The position numbers were made by a program, and so were the translations under genes. From Elysia crispata (taxonomy: Eukaryota; Mollusca; Gastropoda; Plakobranchidae): a DNA stretch of 64,000 nt. Of this stretch, positions 52,680 through 64,000 are shown piece after piece. The notes below the pieces were generated by a model, which saw only the letters and a list, made by a program, of their open reading frames with translations, made no database searches and had not been told where the DNA came from. Within the stretch, counting starts at the first letter, position 1. Each line of letters begins with the position of its first letter. The DNA is taken from assembly GCA_033675545.1 (NCBI GenBank), contig JAWDGP010003608.1:275613-339612 (forward strand), given 5' to 3'.

Positions 52680-52891
52680 TTGTCTGTTGTTGTTTCGGGT
52701 TTTTTTTGTATTTGTTTTTGTTTTTTGTTCCCTCGTATTTTTTAGGAAACCTGTTCCGGTATTTTGAAATATATAAACATTATTCCAGTAATAATTTCAA
52801 AAGCACTCTGCAATGTTGGTAGCCGATCTGAAAATAAGTGGATAATGCTTATTTTTTTTGTCCGTGAGTGTGTGTAGATGGATGCTCGTTT

Positions 52892-52893
<2 letters not shown>
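50999..52893. other. 3' UTR or intron downstream of exon 8
   Basis: A short repeat (atgcagat/agatgtttaggactcc) is near 51000-51210. A G-run is at about 51391-51405 and a T-run of about 30 at 52645-52675. The rest is unique AT-rich sequence. Whether it is UTR or intron depends on the exon-8 donor. Confidence 0.55.
51970..51975 (+). terminator. Candidate polyadenylation signal for exon 8 read-through
   Basis: An AATAAA hexamer occurs about 970 bp after the TAG stop, followed within 40 bases by GT/T-rich sequence. It is the first one I noticed downstream. In AT-rich sequence such a hexamer is expected by chance, so this is only a candidate. Confidence 0.25.
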
Positions 52894-52971
<78 letters not shown>

Positions 52972-52997
52972 GACAGAGAGACATAGAGAGAGAGAGT
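52894..52997. repeat. (GA)n-(CAGA)n microsatellite
   Basis: Pure AG for about 34 bases, then 11 perfect CAGA units, then imperfect GA. Confidence 0.96.
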
Positions 52998-53334
52998 AAG
53001 AGATAGTAGGTGTCATGGAGACACACTGTTGTATACTAATTCTTAGATCAGTGAATAAATTATGTATGGATTTATCTTAACTCTTCTCAGTAAACTTTGA
53101 TACTTTCTGATCATATCAAGCTCATGTCTTCATGATAACACGAAGCGAACATTTATCGAATGAGATGCAACTGACATTCTGAATAAATTGTGCAATTTAT
53201 AACCAAGTTCAACGTTTCCTGTGTCAAGTTTTTTCTCTATCACATTAACGTTACATCAAAGCTTTATTGTTCTGTTGTGTACAACCATCAAAACATTGTT
53301 ACATACCGATAGAATACAAAAATCTTATCTCACC

Positions 53335-55990
53335 AGGAGATAACAGGAAAGAGGAAGGAGAGTTGGAACATCTAACATAACTCGAAGGGAACATGAGAGA
53401 GGAAGGAGAGTTGATAAATCCAACCTAATTCGGAGAGAACATGAGAGAGGAAGGAGAGTTCATACATCTAACATAACTCTGAGGGAACATGAGAGATGAA
53501 GGAGAGTTGATACAAATAAGATACATCTAACATAACTCGGAGGGAACATGAGAGATGAAGGAGAGTTGATACATCTAACATAACTCTGAGGGAACATGAG
53601 AGATGAAGGAGAGTTGATACATCTAACATAACTCGGAGGGAACATGAGAGATGAAGGAGAGTTGATACAAATAAGATACATCTAACATAACTCGGAGGGA
53701 ACATGAGAGATGAAGGAGAGTTGATACATCTAACATAACTCGGAGGGAACATGAGAGAGGAAGGAGAGTTGATATATCTAACATAACTCGGAGGGAACAT
53801 GAGAGATGAAGGAGAGTTCATACATCTAACATAACTCTGAGGGAACATGAGAGATGAAGGAGAGTTGATACATCTAACATAACTCGGAGGGAACATGAGA
53901 GATGAAGGAGAGTTGATACATCTAACATAACTCGGAGGGAATATGAGAGATGAAGGAGAGTTGATACATCTAACATAACTCGGAGGGAACATGAGAGATG
54001 AAGGAGAGTTGATACATCTAACATAACTCGGAGGGAACATGAGAGATGAAGGAGAGTTGACACATCTAACATAATTCGGAAGGAACGTGAGAGAGGAAGG
54101 AGAGTTGATATATCTAACATAACTCGGAGGGAACATGAGAGAGGAAGGAGAGTTCATACATCTAACATAACTCGGAGGGAACATGAGAGATGAAGGAGAG
54201 TTGATACATCTAACATAATTCGGAAGGAACGTGAGAGAGGAAGGAGAGTTGATATATCTAACATAATTCGGAAGGAACGTGAGAGAGGAAGGAGAGTTGA
54301 TATATCTAACATAATTCGGAAGGAACGTGAGAGAGGAAGGAGAGTTGATACAAATAAGATACATCTAACATAACTCGGAGGGAACATGAGAGATGAAGGA
54401 GAGTTGATACATCTAACATAACTCGGAGGGAACATGAGAGATGAAGGAGAGTTGATACATTTAACATAACTTGGAAGGAACGTGAGAGAGGAAGGAGAGT
54501 TGATACATTTAACATAACTTGGAGGGAACATGAGAGATGAAGGAGAGTTGATACATTTAACATAACTCGGAGGGAATATGAGAGATGAAGGTGAGTTGAT
54601 ACATTTAACATAACTCGGAAGGAACATGAGAGATGAAGGAGAGTTGATACATCTAACATAACTCGGAGGGAATATGAGAGATGAAGGTGAGTTGATACAT
54701 TTAACATAACTCGGAGGGAATATGAGAGAGAAAGGAGAGTTGATACATTTAACCTAACTCGAAGGGAACATGAGAGATGAAGGAGAGTTGACACATCTAA
54801 CATAACTCGGAGGGAACATGAGAGATGAAGGAGAGTTGATATATTTAACATAACTTGGAAGGAACGTGAGAGAGGAAGGAGAATTGATACATCTAACATA
54901 ACTCGGAAGGAACATGAGAGAGAAAGGAGAGTTTATACATCTAACATAACTCGGAAGGAATATGAGAGAGAAAGGAGAGTTGATACATTTAACATAACTC
55001 GGAGGGAATATGAGAGATGAAGGTGAGTTGATACATTTAACATAACTCGGAAGGAACATGAGAGAGAAAGGAGAGTTGATATATCTAACATAACTCGGAA
55101 GGAACATGAGAGAGAAAGGAGAGTTGATATATCTAACATAACTCGGAAGGAACATGAGAGAGAAAGGAGAGTTGATACATTTAACATAACTCGGAAGGAA
55201 TATGAGAGAGAAAGGAGAGTTGATATATCTAACATAACTCGGAGGTAACATGAGAGATGAAGGAGAGTTGATACAAGTAAGATACATCTAACATAACTCG
55301 GAGGGAACATAAGAGATGAAGGAGAGTTCATACTTCTAACATAACTCGGAGGGAACATGAGAGATGAAGGAGAGTTCATACTTCTAACATAACTCGGAGG
55401 GAACATGAGAGATGAAGGAAAATTGATACATCTAACATAACTCGGAGGGAACATGAGAGATGAAGGAGAGTTCATACATTTAACGTAACTCGGATGGAAC
55501 ATGAGAGATGAAGGAGAGTTGATACATTTAACATAACTCGGAGGGAACATGAGAGATGAAAGAGAGTTGATACATTTAACGTAACTCGAAGGGAATATGA
55601 GAGATGAAGGAGAGTTGATACATCTAACATAACTCGGAGGGAACATGAGAGATGAAGGAGAGTTCATACATTTAACGTAACTCGGATGGAACATGAGAGA
55701 TGAAGGAGAGTTGATACATTTAACATAACTCGGAGGGAATATGAGAGATGAAGGTGAGTTGATACATTTAACATAACTTGGAAGGAACGTGAGAGAGGAA
55801 GGAGAGTTGATACATCTAACATAACTCGGAGGGAATATGAGAGATGAAGGAGAGTTGATACATCTAACATAACTCGGAAGGAACATGAGAGAGAAAGGAG
55901 AGTTGATACATCTAACATAACTCGGAAGGAACATGAGAGAGAAAGGAGAGTTGATATATCCAACGTAATTCGGAGGGAACATGAAAGAGG
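53335..55990. repeat. 48-bp minisatellite, about 55 copies
   Basis: The unit is aactcggagggaacatgaga, gatgaaggagagttgataca and tctaacat. Five or so copies carry a 12-base insertion (aataagatacat). The 48-base period holds minus-strand frames open for up to 349 codons with a 16-residue repeat (INSPSSLMFPPSYVRC). Variants (gagagatgaag, gagagaggaag, gagagagaaag) fall in clusters. Confidence 0.98.
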
Positions 55991-56109
55991 AAGGAGACTA
56001 TTATATAATGATGTATATACGGACCCAACATTAGAATGATACTATTGATTGGAGAATTGATGCAAATAAGTTTTTAAAAAACTTTAGAGAGGGAAAAAAT
56101 CGGGAGATA

Positions 56110-56400
56110 ATGATGCTAATACTACTGCTGCTGCTGCTGCCTCTGGTGATGATGGGGATGATGAATAATGCTGGATAAGTGATAATAATGGTAATATTGA
56201 TGATAATTATTATTATGATGATGATGGTAATGAGGATGATGAAGAAGGTGATGATAATGCTAATTATCATGATCATGATGATGATGATAATGGTAATGAT
56301 AAGAATAATGAAGAAGAAGATGATGATGATGCTAATTATGATGATCGTAATGATGAGGATGATGCTCATTATGATGATTGTACTGTTGTGGATGATGCTA
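56110..56400. repeat. GAT/AAT-rich simple repeat
   Basis: Imperfect GATGATAATGGTAATGA-type trinucleotides with a CTG run near 56127-56142. Confidence 0.9.
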
Positions 56401-56699
56401 GAAGAAAGCATAAATATATATCATTCCCGCCAAACCAAAGAACTCAGTCAAATGATGAAACAATAAAAACCTCTCCCCGCTCAAAGCCAAACATCTCTTG
56501 TCAACTTTCCCACCCGCAGTTAACTACGAAACAGAAGTTGACATGTTTGCTAAAACCCAACGCATATAACATGTGCATTCTTTGATGTACTTGACTTTAA
56601 AGTCAGAAGAGTAAATTGGGAAAAGGTCGCAAAACCAAAAATTTAGAGAAAAAAAAAGACAATAACCAGACGCTTGAATATGCTTTATTGCGGAATATC
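56401..56699. other. Short unique segment
   Basis: No feature recognised. Confidence 0.5.
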
Positions 56700-58650
56700 A
56701 TGCTCTCGATGCAACAGTTTTTGGCAAAACAACAAGGTATCAAGATATCCTTCCTTTTCTGGAGTTCAACAGTTGCTAGCTAACAAACAACAAGGTATCG
56801 AGATATTATTCCTTTTGTAGAGTTCAACAGTTGCTACCTAATAAAACAACAAGGCATCAAGATATCCTTCCTTTTTTGGACTCAACAGTTTCTGGCCTAC
56901 AAAACAACAAGGCATCAAGATATCCTTCCTTTTTTGGAGCTCAACAGTTTCTGGCTAACGAAACAACAAGGCATCAAGATATCCTTCCTTTTTTGGAGCT
57001 CAACAGTTTCTGGCTAACGAAACAACAAGGCATCAAGATATACTTTCTTTTCTAGAGTTCAACAGTTACTGGCTAAGGAAACAACAAGGCATCAAGATAT
57101 CCTTCCTTTTGTACAGTTCAACAGTTGCTAGCTAGCAAAACAACAGGGCTTCAAGATATCCTTCCTTTTCTAGAGCTCAACAGTTTCTGGCTAACGAAAC
57201 AACAAGGCATAAAGATATACTTCCTTTTCCGGAGATCAAAAGTTTGTGGCTTACGAAACAACAAGGCTTCAAGATACCCTTTCTTTTTTGGAGCTCAACA
57301 GTTTCTGGCTAACGAAACAACAGGGCTTCAAGATATCCTTCCTTTTCTAGAGCTCAACAGTTTCTGGCTAACGAAACAACAAGGCATAAAGATATACTTC
57401 CTTTTCCGGAGATCAAAAGTTTGTGGCTTACGAAACAACAAGGCTTCAAGATACCCTTTCTTTTTTGGAGCTCAACAGTTTCTGGCTAACGAAACAACAA
57501 GGCTTCAAGATATCCTTCCTTTTCTAGAGCTCAACAGTTTCTGGCTAAGGAAACAACAAGGCATAAAGATATACTTCCTTTTCCGGAGATCAAAAGTTTG
57601 TGGCTTACGAAACAACAAGGCTTCAAGATATCCTTCCTTTTTTGGAGCTCAACAGTTTCTGGCTAACGAAACAACAGGGCTTCAAGATATCCTTCCTTTT
57701 CTAGAGCTCAACAGTTTCTGGCTAACGAAACAACAAGGCATAAAGATATACTTCCTTTTCCGGAGATCAAAAGTTTGTGGCTTACGAAACAACAAGGCTT
57801 CAAGATACCCTTTCTTTTTTGGAGCTCAACAGTTTCTGGCTAACGAAACAACAAGGCTTCAAGATATCCTTCCTTTTCTAGAGCTCAACAGTTTCTGGCT
57901 AAGGAAACAACAAGGCATAAAGATATACTTCCTTTTCCGGAGATCAAAAGTTTGTGGCTTACGAAACAACAAGGCTTCAAGATATCCTTCCTTTTTTGGA
58001 GATCAACAGTTTCTGGCTAAGGAAACAACAAGGCATCAAGATATCCTTCCTTTTGTTCAGTTCAACAGTTGCTAGCTAGCAAAATACAGGGCTTCAAGAT
58101 ATCCTTCCTTTTCCGGAGTTCAAATGTTTCTGGCTAACGAAACATCAAGGCATCAAGATATCCTTCCTTTTGTACAGTTCAACAGTTCCTAGCTAGCAAA
58201 ACAACAGGGCTTCAAGATATCCTTCCTTTTCCGGAGTTCAAAAGTTTCTGGCTAACGAAACATCAAGGCATCAAGATATCCTTCCTTTTGTACAGTTCAA
58301 CAGTTCCTAGCTAGCAAAACAACAGGGCTTCAAGATATCCTTCCTTTTCCGGAGTTCAAAAGTTTCTGGCTAGCAAAACAACAGGGCTTCAAGATATCCT
58401 TCCTTTTCCGGAGTTCAAAAGTTTGTGGCTAATGAAACAACAAGGCATCAATATATCCTTCCTTTTCTGGAGTTCAAAAGTTTCTGGCTAAACATGGCAT
58501 TAAGATATCCTTTCTTTTCTGGAGCTCAACAGTTTCTGGATAGCAAAACATCAAGGCATCAAGATATCCTTTCCTTTCTAGAGTTCAACAGTTTCTGGCT
58601 AAGAAAACAACAAATTATCAAGATATTCTTCCGGTTTTTTTTAGTTCAAC
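56700..58650. repeat. 59-bp minisatellite organised as 177-bp trimers
   Basis: The unit is caacaaggcatcaagatatc, cttccttttctggagttcaa and cagtttctggctaacgaaa, with a period near 59. In 57125-58075 three unit types (gcttc, gcataaag and a ccggagatcaaaagtttgtg type) recur in fixed order, giving a 177-base higher-order repeat in at least five copies and a 316-codon open frame with a 59-residue cycle. Confidence 0.97.
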
Positions 58651-59774
58651 ACTATATCAAGACCCTAATCTTCTTCGTCAGTACTCTCCATAAGATCCAA
58701 GTGAATCTCCGTAATGATAACCATAGAGTCTGAAGCGATTAAAGTCTTTATATTTAAAGAAAATTCCTTGCATCCTCAAGTGCACTGCATCTTCTCAGGG
58801 TTACCTTTAGGCAGCGAACTGGTGCGAGACATGAAAGAGCAAAAGATAAAGTATGGAAAGAACACCCGACGATAGGATGAAAGATTCATCAAACTTCTGA
58901 CCTGTTTTAAATAGTTGCTCATGTATTATCGAGATCCTTATCAACTTTCTTGGACAAGAGGACCAGGCCCCAATTTAAACCGATTGATCAAAAGTCTGTT
59001 TGGACGTTTGACCTTTCACAAATTTACCAGGGTCAACGATTGACCTGTGTTAACCTAGGTAGTCCCAACTTGTACTCAATCTAAGTACGTGTGTGTAAAA
59101 AAAATCATCAAAATGAGACATATTAAGAAGATGCTGAATGGTATTTACAATAATATGTATACTTTATTCTAAGATATCAGGGGCAGTGTGAACCCAAAAG
59201 ACATACGGGTCCAGTAGGTGAGATCCAGCGATGTTAACAAAGCTGTATGTTGCTTGCCACCAGCATTCAATGTAACCAGCAAGTAGGCGACAGGAAATTC
59301 TACCCTGTGGATTTCGAGAGATGAACCAATTCATGTAAAGATGTTGGCTAAAGTATCTGCATCATCTCTAGCAGTAGATCTCCGTAAACGGTTTCCTCCC
59401 CCTCATGTCATGGTGACATCTACCGTGGTAAATACACATATTTCTGGTGAGGACCCCAGCAAATATAACATATTGCTATTGTGATATTATTACAAAGCTA
59501 TTTCAAGCTTTCTCGGTGAACCACTTTCGTTGAAAAATAACAGATCGATCACGCCTAGCACTTGTTTGTGCTTGTCAATCATGGCGAGATTGAGTGCACT
59601 GAATAACTTTTGTACTTCATCCAAGCTAATGAGCTCTTTTTGAGATTGTTTAAGAAATTATTTGACAGCTTGCGTGATGCAATGATGTTTATTGATGTAC
59701 GGCGTGAGAATCCACTTGAATAAGGAAGTGAGTTTGGAACAAAAATATGGTTACCAAGAGCAATGGCCCACGTT
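58651..59774. other. Unique segment downstream of the 59-bp array
   Basis: About 1.1 kb without repeats; holds the candidate exon at 58799. Nothing else recognised. Confidence 0.5.
58799..58875 (+). other. Candidate alternative last exon of KIF26
   Basis: After the acceptor-like ctgcatcttctcag, the phase needed by the cryptic donor in exon 8 (T|GG gives Trp) opens a frame reading LPLGSELVRDMKEQKIKYGK and NTRR, then TAG at 58873-58875. The charged, helix-prone tail is the sort of sequence expected at the KIF26 end, but no homology can be claimed from memory. Confidence 0.22.
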
Positions 59775-61300
59775 TATCCAGATTGTCTCCTACTAACAAT
59801 GCCACACATTTTTTCACATTGTCTGCCATTATCTAGAGACCATCTCCGGTGTAAACCACTCACCACGCCCATTGTCTGCCATCATCTCGAGACTGTTGCG
59901 TGTGAAAAATTTCAGTACACGCTGATTGTCTGCCATCATCTCGAGACTATGTCCTGTGTGAACAATGTCAGTCCACGCTAATTGTCTGCCATTATCTCGA
60001 GACAATGTCCCTTGTGAACAACTTCAGTCCACGCTCATTATCTACCATCATGTCGAGAACATGTCCTGTGTGAGCAACTTTAGTCCACGCCCATTGTCTG
60101 CCATCAACTAGAGACCATGATCTGTGTGAACAACTTCAGTCCACGCCCATTGTCTGCCATCATGTCGAGAACATGTCCTGTGTGAGCAACTTTAGTCCAC
60201 GCCCATTGTCTGCCATCAACTAGAGACCATGATCTGTGTGAACAACTTCAGTCCACGCCCATTGTCTGCCATCAACTAGAGACCATGTCCAGTGGGAACA
60301 ACTTCAGTCCACGCCCATTGTCTGCCATCAACTAGAGACCATGATCTGTGTGAACAACTTCAGTCCACGCCCATTGTCTGCCATCAACTAGAGACCATGT
60401 CCAGTGGGAACAACTTTAGTCCACGCCCATTGTCTGCCATCAACTAGAGACCATGTCCAGTGGGAACAACTTCAGTCCACGCCCATTGTCTGCCATCAAC
60501 TAGAGACCATGATCTGTGTGAACAACTTCAGTCCACGCCCATTGTCTGCCATCAACTAGAGACCATGATCTGTGTGAACAACTTCAGTCCACGCCCATTG
60601 TCTGCCATCAACTAGAGACCATATCCAGTGAGAACAACTTCAGTCCACGCCCATTGTCTGCCATCAACTAGAGACCATGTCCAGTGGGAACAACTTCAGT
60701 CCACGCCCATTGTCTGCCATCAACTAGAGACCATGATCTGTGTGAACAACTTCAGTCCACGCCCATTGGCTGCCATCATCTCGAGACCATGACCTTTGTG
60801 AGCAACTTTAGTCCACGCCCATTGTCTGCCATCATCTCGAGACCATGACCTTTGTGAAGAACTTCAACCCACGCTCATGTTTGCCATCATCTCGAGACCA
60901 TGTCCAGTGGGAACAACTTCAGTCCACGCCCAGTGTCTGCCATTATCTTGAGACCATGTCCTGTATGAAGAACTTCAACCAACACCCATTGTCTGCCATT
61001 ATCTTGAGATCAGGTCCAGAGTGAACAGCTTCAGGCCAGGCGCATTGGCTGCCATCATCTCGAGACCAGGTCCTGTATGAAGAACTTCAGTCCACGCCCA
61101 TTGTCTGCCATTATCTTGAAATCAGGTCCAATGAGAACAGCTTCAGAAATTGACCTGTGTCTGCCATGATCTCGAGACAATGTCCAATGTGAAAAACTTT
61201 AGAAATCGACCTAAGTCTGCCATTATCTATTAACCAGGTCCAGTGTGAGCATTTTTCAAAAGCGCCTATTGTCAACCATCATCTATTGACTAGGTCCAGA
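59775..61300. repeat. 56-bp minisatellite, about 26 copies
   Basis: The unit is cagtccacgcccattgtctg, ccatcaactagagaccatga and tctgtgtgaacaactt. The centre (60080-60780) is uniform, with two variants (atgatctgtgtg and atgtccagtggg); the flanks are diverged. Confidence 0.96.
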
Positions 61301-61419
61301 TTATGTGATTGCGAATGAGTTAATTTTTTTCTCTCCAGGAGCAGTCATGGCTTCATTTTACTTGACGCGCGTTCCCGGCAACCTTTCAACACATTTGTAA
61401 CACTATCTGTAGCTGTGAA

Positions 61420-62430
61420 CGACTGGATATTTGTTGATTACTGCCTATCTCACGATTTATATCTGTCACAGACAGAAAATTTGTTGATTACTGTCTATCT
61501 CAAGATTTGTACCTGTCACAAACTGGATATTGTTGATCACTGTCTATCTCAAAATTTACACCTGTCACAGACTGGATATTTGTTGATTACTGTCTATTTC
61601 ACGATTTATGCCTGTCACAGACTGGATATTTGTTGATTACTGTCTATCTCAAAATTTATGCATGTCGCAGACTGGATATTTGTTGATCACTGTCTATCTC
61701 ACGATTTATGCCTGTCACAGACAGGACATTTGTTGATTACTATCTATCTCACGATTTATATCTATTACAGATAGGACATTTATTTATTACTACCTATCTC
61801 ACAATTTATACCTGTCACAGACAGGACATTTATTGATTACTGTCTATCTCACGATTTATACCTGTCACAGACAGGACATTTATTCATTACTACACATCTC
61901 ACAATTTATACCTGTCATAGAAAGGACATTTGTTGATTACTGTCTATCTCACGATTTATACTTGTCACAGACAGGACATTTGTTGATTACTGCCTATCTC
62001 ACGAATTTTTCCTGTTACAGACAGGACATTTGTTGATTACTACCTATCCCACGATTTATGCCTGTCACAGACAGGATATTTGCTGATTTCTGCATATCTC
62101 ACGATTTATACCTGTCACAGACATTATTTTGTTCATTACTGCCTATCTCACAATGTATACTTGTCATTTACACCTTCAAAGGCAGAACAGTTGTTCATTT
62201 CTTCTTATCCACTAACTACATCTATCAAAGACTGAACATTTGTTGGTTACTGCCTACCTCACCATTTATATCTGACAAATACAGAACATTTATTGATTTC
62301 TGCTTCCATCACCGTCCGAAATTGTCTAAAACGGTACATTTGCTGATTGCGACCTCCCTAACTGTCTAAACATGTCTAAACCATTTACAAAACTATTTGT
62401 ACCCGTCACGAGAGAAAATTATTGATTTAG
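61420..62430. repeat. 51-bp minisatellite, about 19 copies
   Basis: The unit is tgttgattactgtctatctc, acgatttatacctgtcacag and acaggacattt. The last third is strongly diverged. Its 17-codon period explains the short Tyr/Leu/Ser-rich ORFs. Confidence 0.95.
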
Positions 62431-62591
62431 TTTATTGATTGTTACCTGTAAAGACAGACAATTTCTTTGATCACTGCCTCAATTATTATTTCATTCTCCT
62501 CGCCTGATTATTTCCATTCGCTTTTCTAGTTGAGTTTGTCATTTCTCCTCGGACTTAGAAAGTATGTCCAGGTGGATTTCAGCGTACATTT

Positions 62592-62792
62592 CTATCCTTC
62601 TAGAATTGTCCGCTTCTCAAAGATTTCGTTGACGAATGTCGAATCCAAGCTCCAACAGGCTAGTATGATGGACAGATCAGTCATGTTCTTACTGACAGAA
62701 ACTTGAGAACTGTAGAAAATTGTATCGTCTGTATAAGAGACGGTTTTCAGTTGTGAGATTAGCACTTGAGGCTGTCCGTAGCATCTCCTCAT
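62592..62792 (-). pseudogene. Decayed LINE reverse-transcriptase fragment (tentative)
   Basis: The minus frame reads QLKTVSYTDDTIFYSSQVSV and ends VNEIFEKRTILEG. YTDDT fits the catalytic YxDD box of reverse transcriptases ((F/Y)ADDT in LINEs). The later W...VN...KRTIL resembles the downstream W..N.L..N..KTK.ML pattern. Only about 67 codons remain and no other LINE domain is seen. The alternative is chance similarity. Confidence 0.35.
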
Positions 62793-64000
62793 TGTTTCGC
62801 GAAGCGTCGCTACGTGGCCTCAGTACATATCAGGTGAGCCATAAAGCAACCAACCAATCTTGGCAAGGGCGGTAACTCAAAACAGCGTATCGATAAGCCC
62901 AATAGAGCATCTTATACTCGATACAAAACCTTCCTCAGGTGCTGGGCGTGGTTGGGGGATCAGTTTTACACGGGTGCCATTCTCGCCAAAGGTCGACGTC
63001 TTTGCCATTTTATTTTATTTTGATTTGATTTTTTTAATATAAATTTTTGTTGATTGGTCAGAGTAATAAATATTTTATAAGTAGATACGTGTAGGTTTTA
63101 TAGAGTATTTCTAGAGTTAAGAGTTAAAGGATCAAGATTTTTTTTCAGTACATGTATCTATACAATAGTCTATTTGATTTTGTTTTGTTTGTTGTTGTTG
63201 TTTGAATTTTGTTGTTGTTTTTTTTTATTGTTTGTTTGGGGTTTTTTTGTTTTGTTTTGTTGTTTTGTGTTTTGTTTTTTGTTTTAGTTTTTGTTTTTTT
63301 GTTTTTTTGTTTTTTTTGGGGGGGTGTTCGTATTTTAAGATTTTAGTTCGTCGAGATCAGATCTAGTTGTTCAACATAGTTAGAAATTAGATACGGCAAA
63401 ACGCATTACTGTTTTTTTCCGTTATTTAAGTGTTTTGGTTTTTTTTTCGTTATTTACTAAACTTCTTCTTTTGCGTTTGGTTCCAAAATTATATAATCTA
63501 ATCTGATGTTCATTCTTAATGTTTGTGAGTGTACAGTTTTGTTTTACAGGTGTGTTGTGTCAGGGCTCTGGTTTCGTTCTTGGCAAGAAGTGACGTGTAG
63601 CAGCTTTGCCTCTAATTGTTTCTCGGAGATCAACCAGACCGGGCTCTCTGGTTACATGTGACGTCATTAGTAGTGTATCATTTGTTCTAGCCATGTTAGT
63701 GAGTTCCGGGACAACTGAGAACTATCGCAAAATCTGATATTTTCGACGAAAACTAAAAGAAATTTCATCCTGGCAATAGCTGTTCAAATTTCTATAGACG
63801 CACGATTCAAACAGGATTTGACGATAAAGAATGATCTTTAACTTTTTTTTCAAAGACCTTGTAAAATACTTCATGCTCGTCTATTTTGCTGTACTTGTTC
63901 GTGTTCTTGTTGCTGCTGTAAGATGCTTTGAAGATTGGTTTTCTGTTACTTCTTTTCCTAAAATTAAAACAATGCTACCTCTACCACTACATTTACTACT
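62793..64000. other. Unique and T/G-rich 3' end of window
   Basis: A T-rich, GTTTT-type simple sequence fills 63170-63325. The rest is unique with no supported exon. Confidence 0.55.

Noticed and set aside
53468-55982. Minus-strand ORFs up to 349 codons with a 16-residue repeat
   Set aside because: The 48-bp minisatellite explains them; frames switch between neighbouring ORFs where 12-base inserts or indels occur, and there is no non-repeat domain.
61318-61400. Acceptor-like ttttttctctccag as a KIF26 exon
   Set aside because: In the phase needed from the exon-8 donor it gives TGA at once; from exon 7 it stops after eight codons.
63535-63610. Acceptor-like tgttttacag near the window end
   Set aside because: Only 14-16 codons are open in the compatible phases and nothing resembles KIF26.

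Overview
The window is eukaryotic, intron-rich and very repeat-rich. Features supporting this are split-codon exons with GT/AG borders, long pure CT/GA microsatellites, and tens of kilobases of minisatellite. The one gene I can prove is a plus-strand homologue of the atypical kinesin KIF26 (KIF26A/KIF26B of vertebrates, VAB-8 of C. elegans). Repeat style and gene structure suggest an invertebrate, most likely a mollusc such as a gastropod, but that taxonomic call is inference. Eight exons (18720-50998) join in phase into one frame of 1,398 codons plus stop: 18720-18878, 20561-20656, 38897-39041, 45017-45179, 45619-48668, 49703-49890, 50321-50541 and 50822-50998. The first four encode the C-terminal half of the kinesin motor. 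The 3-kb fifth exon and the later ones encode the long disordered KIF26 tail with its conserved SSSEQSCDTVIYIG, WVDGP, SSGHGSDN and SSGYES(M/V)xRDSE blocks. The N-terminus and the P-loop half of the motor are not in the window, so the gene starts further upstream. The C-terminal end is ambiguous: there is an in-frame stop at 50996-50998, but also a good donor at 50943 inside the last exon. Everything else is intron or flank. About two dozen minisatellites unrelated in sequence fill it, with periods of 10, 17, 23, 33, 34, 35, 36, 39/41, 40, 47, 48, 51, 52, 55, 56, 59, 60, 65/66, 68, 75, 88, 90 and 99 bp. Pure CT, GA, TTC, GTA and TA tracts lie among them. The largest arrays are at 12995-17290 (65/66 bp), 29870-34150 (39/41 bp), 53335-55990 (48 bp), 22985-25245 (35 bp) and 56700-58650 (59 bp). 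Many look like long ORFs only because their period is a multiple of three or three periods make a readable cycle. The most interesting structure is where arrays meet splice sites. The 55-bp array (44545-45016) carries eight extra copies of the exon-4 3' splice site, each with its pyrimidine tract, AG and first exon bases. The 99-bp array (38220-38896) carries repeated copies of the exon-3 acceptor. The 23-bp array (50045-50310) runs into the exon-7 acceptor. These look like splice acceptors amplified as minisatellites, giving ladders of decoy acceptors just upstream of the real ones. A tRNA-derived SINE-like relic (near 17962-18190) and a decayed LINE reverse-transcriptase fragment (62592-62792, minus) are the only transposon traces I can argue for. 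I see no rRNA, intact tRNA, CRISPR or second gene.
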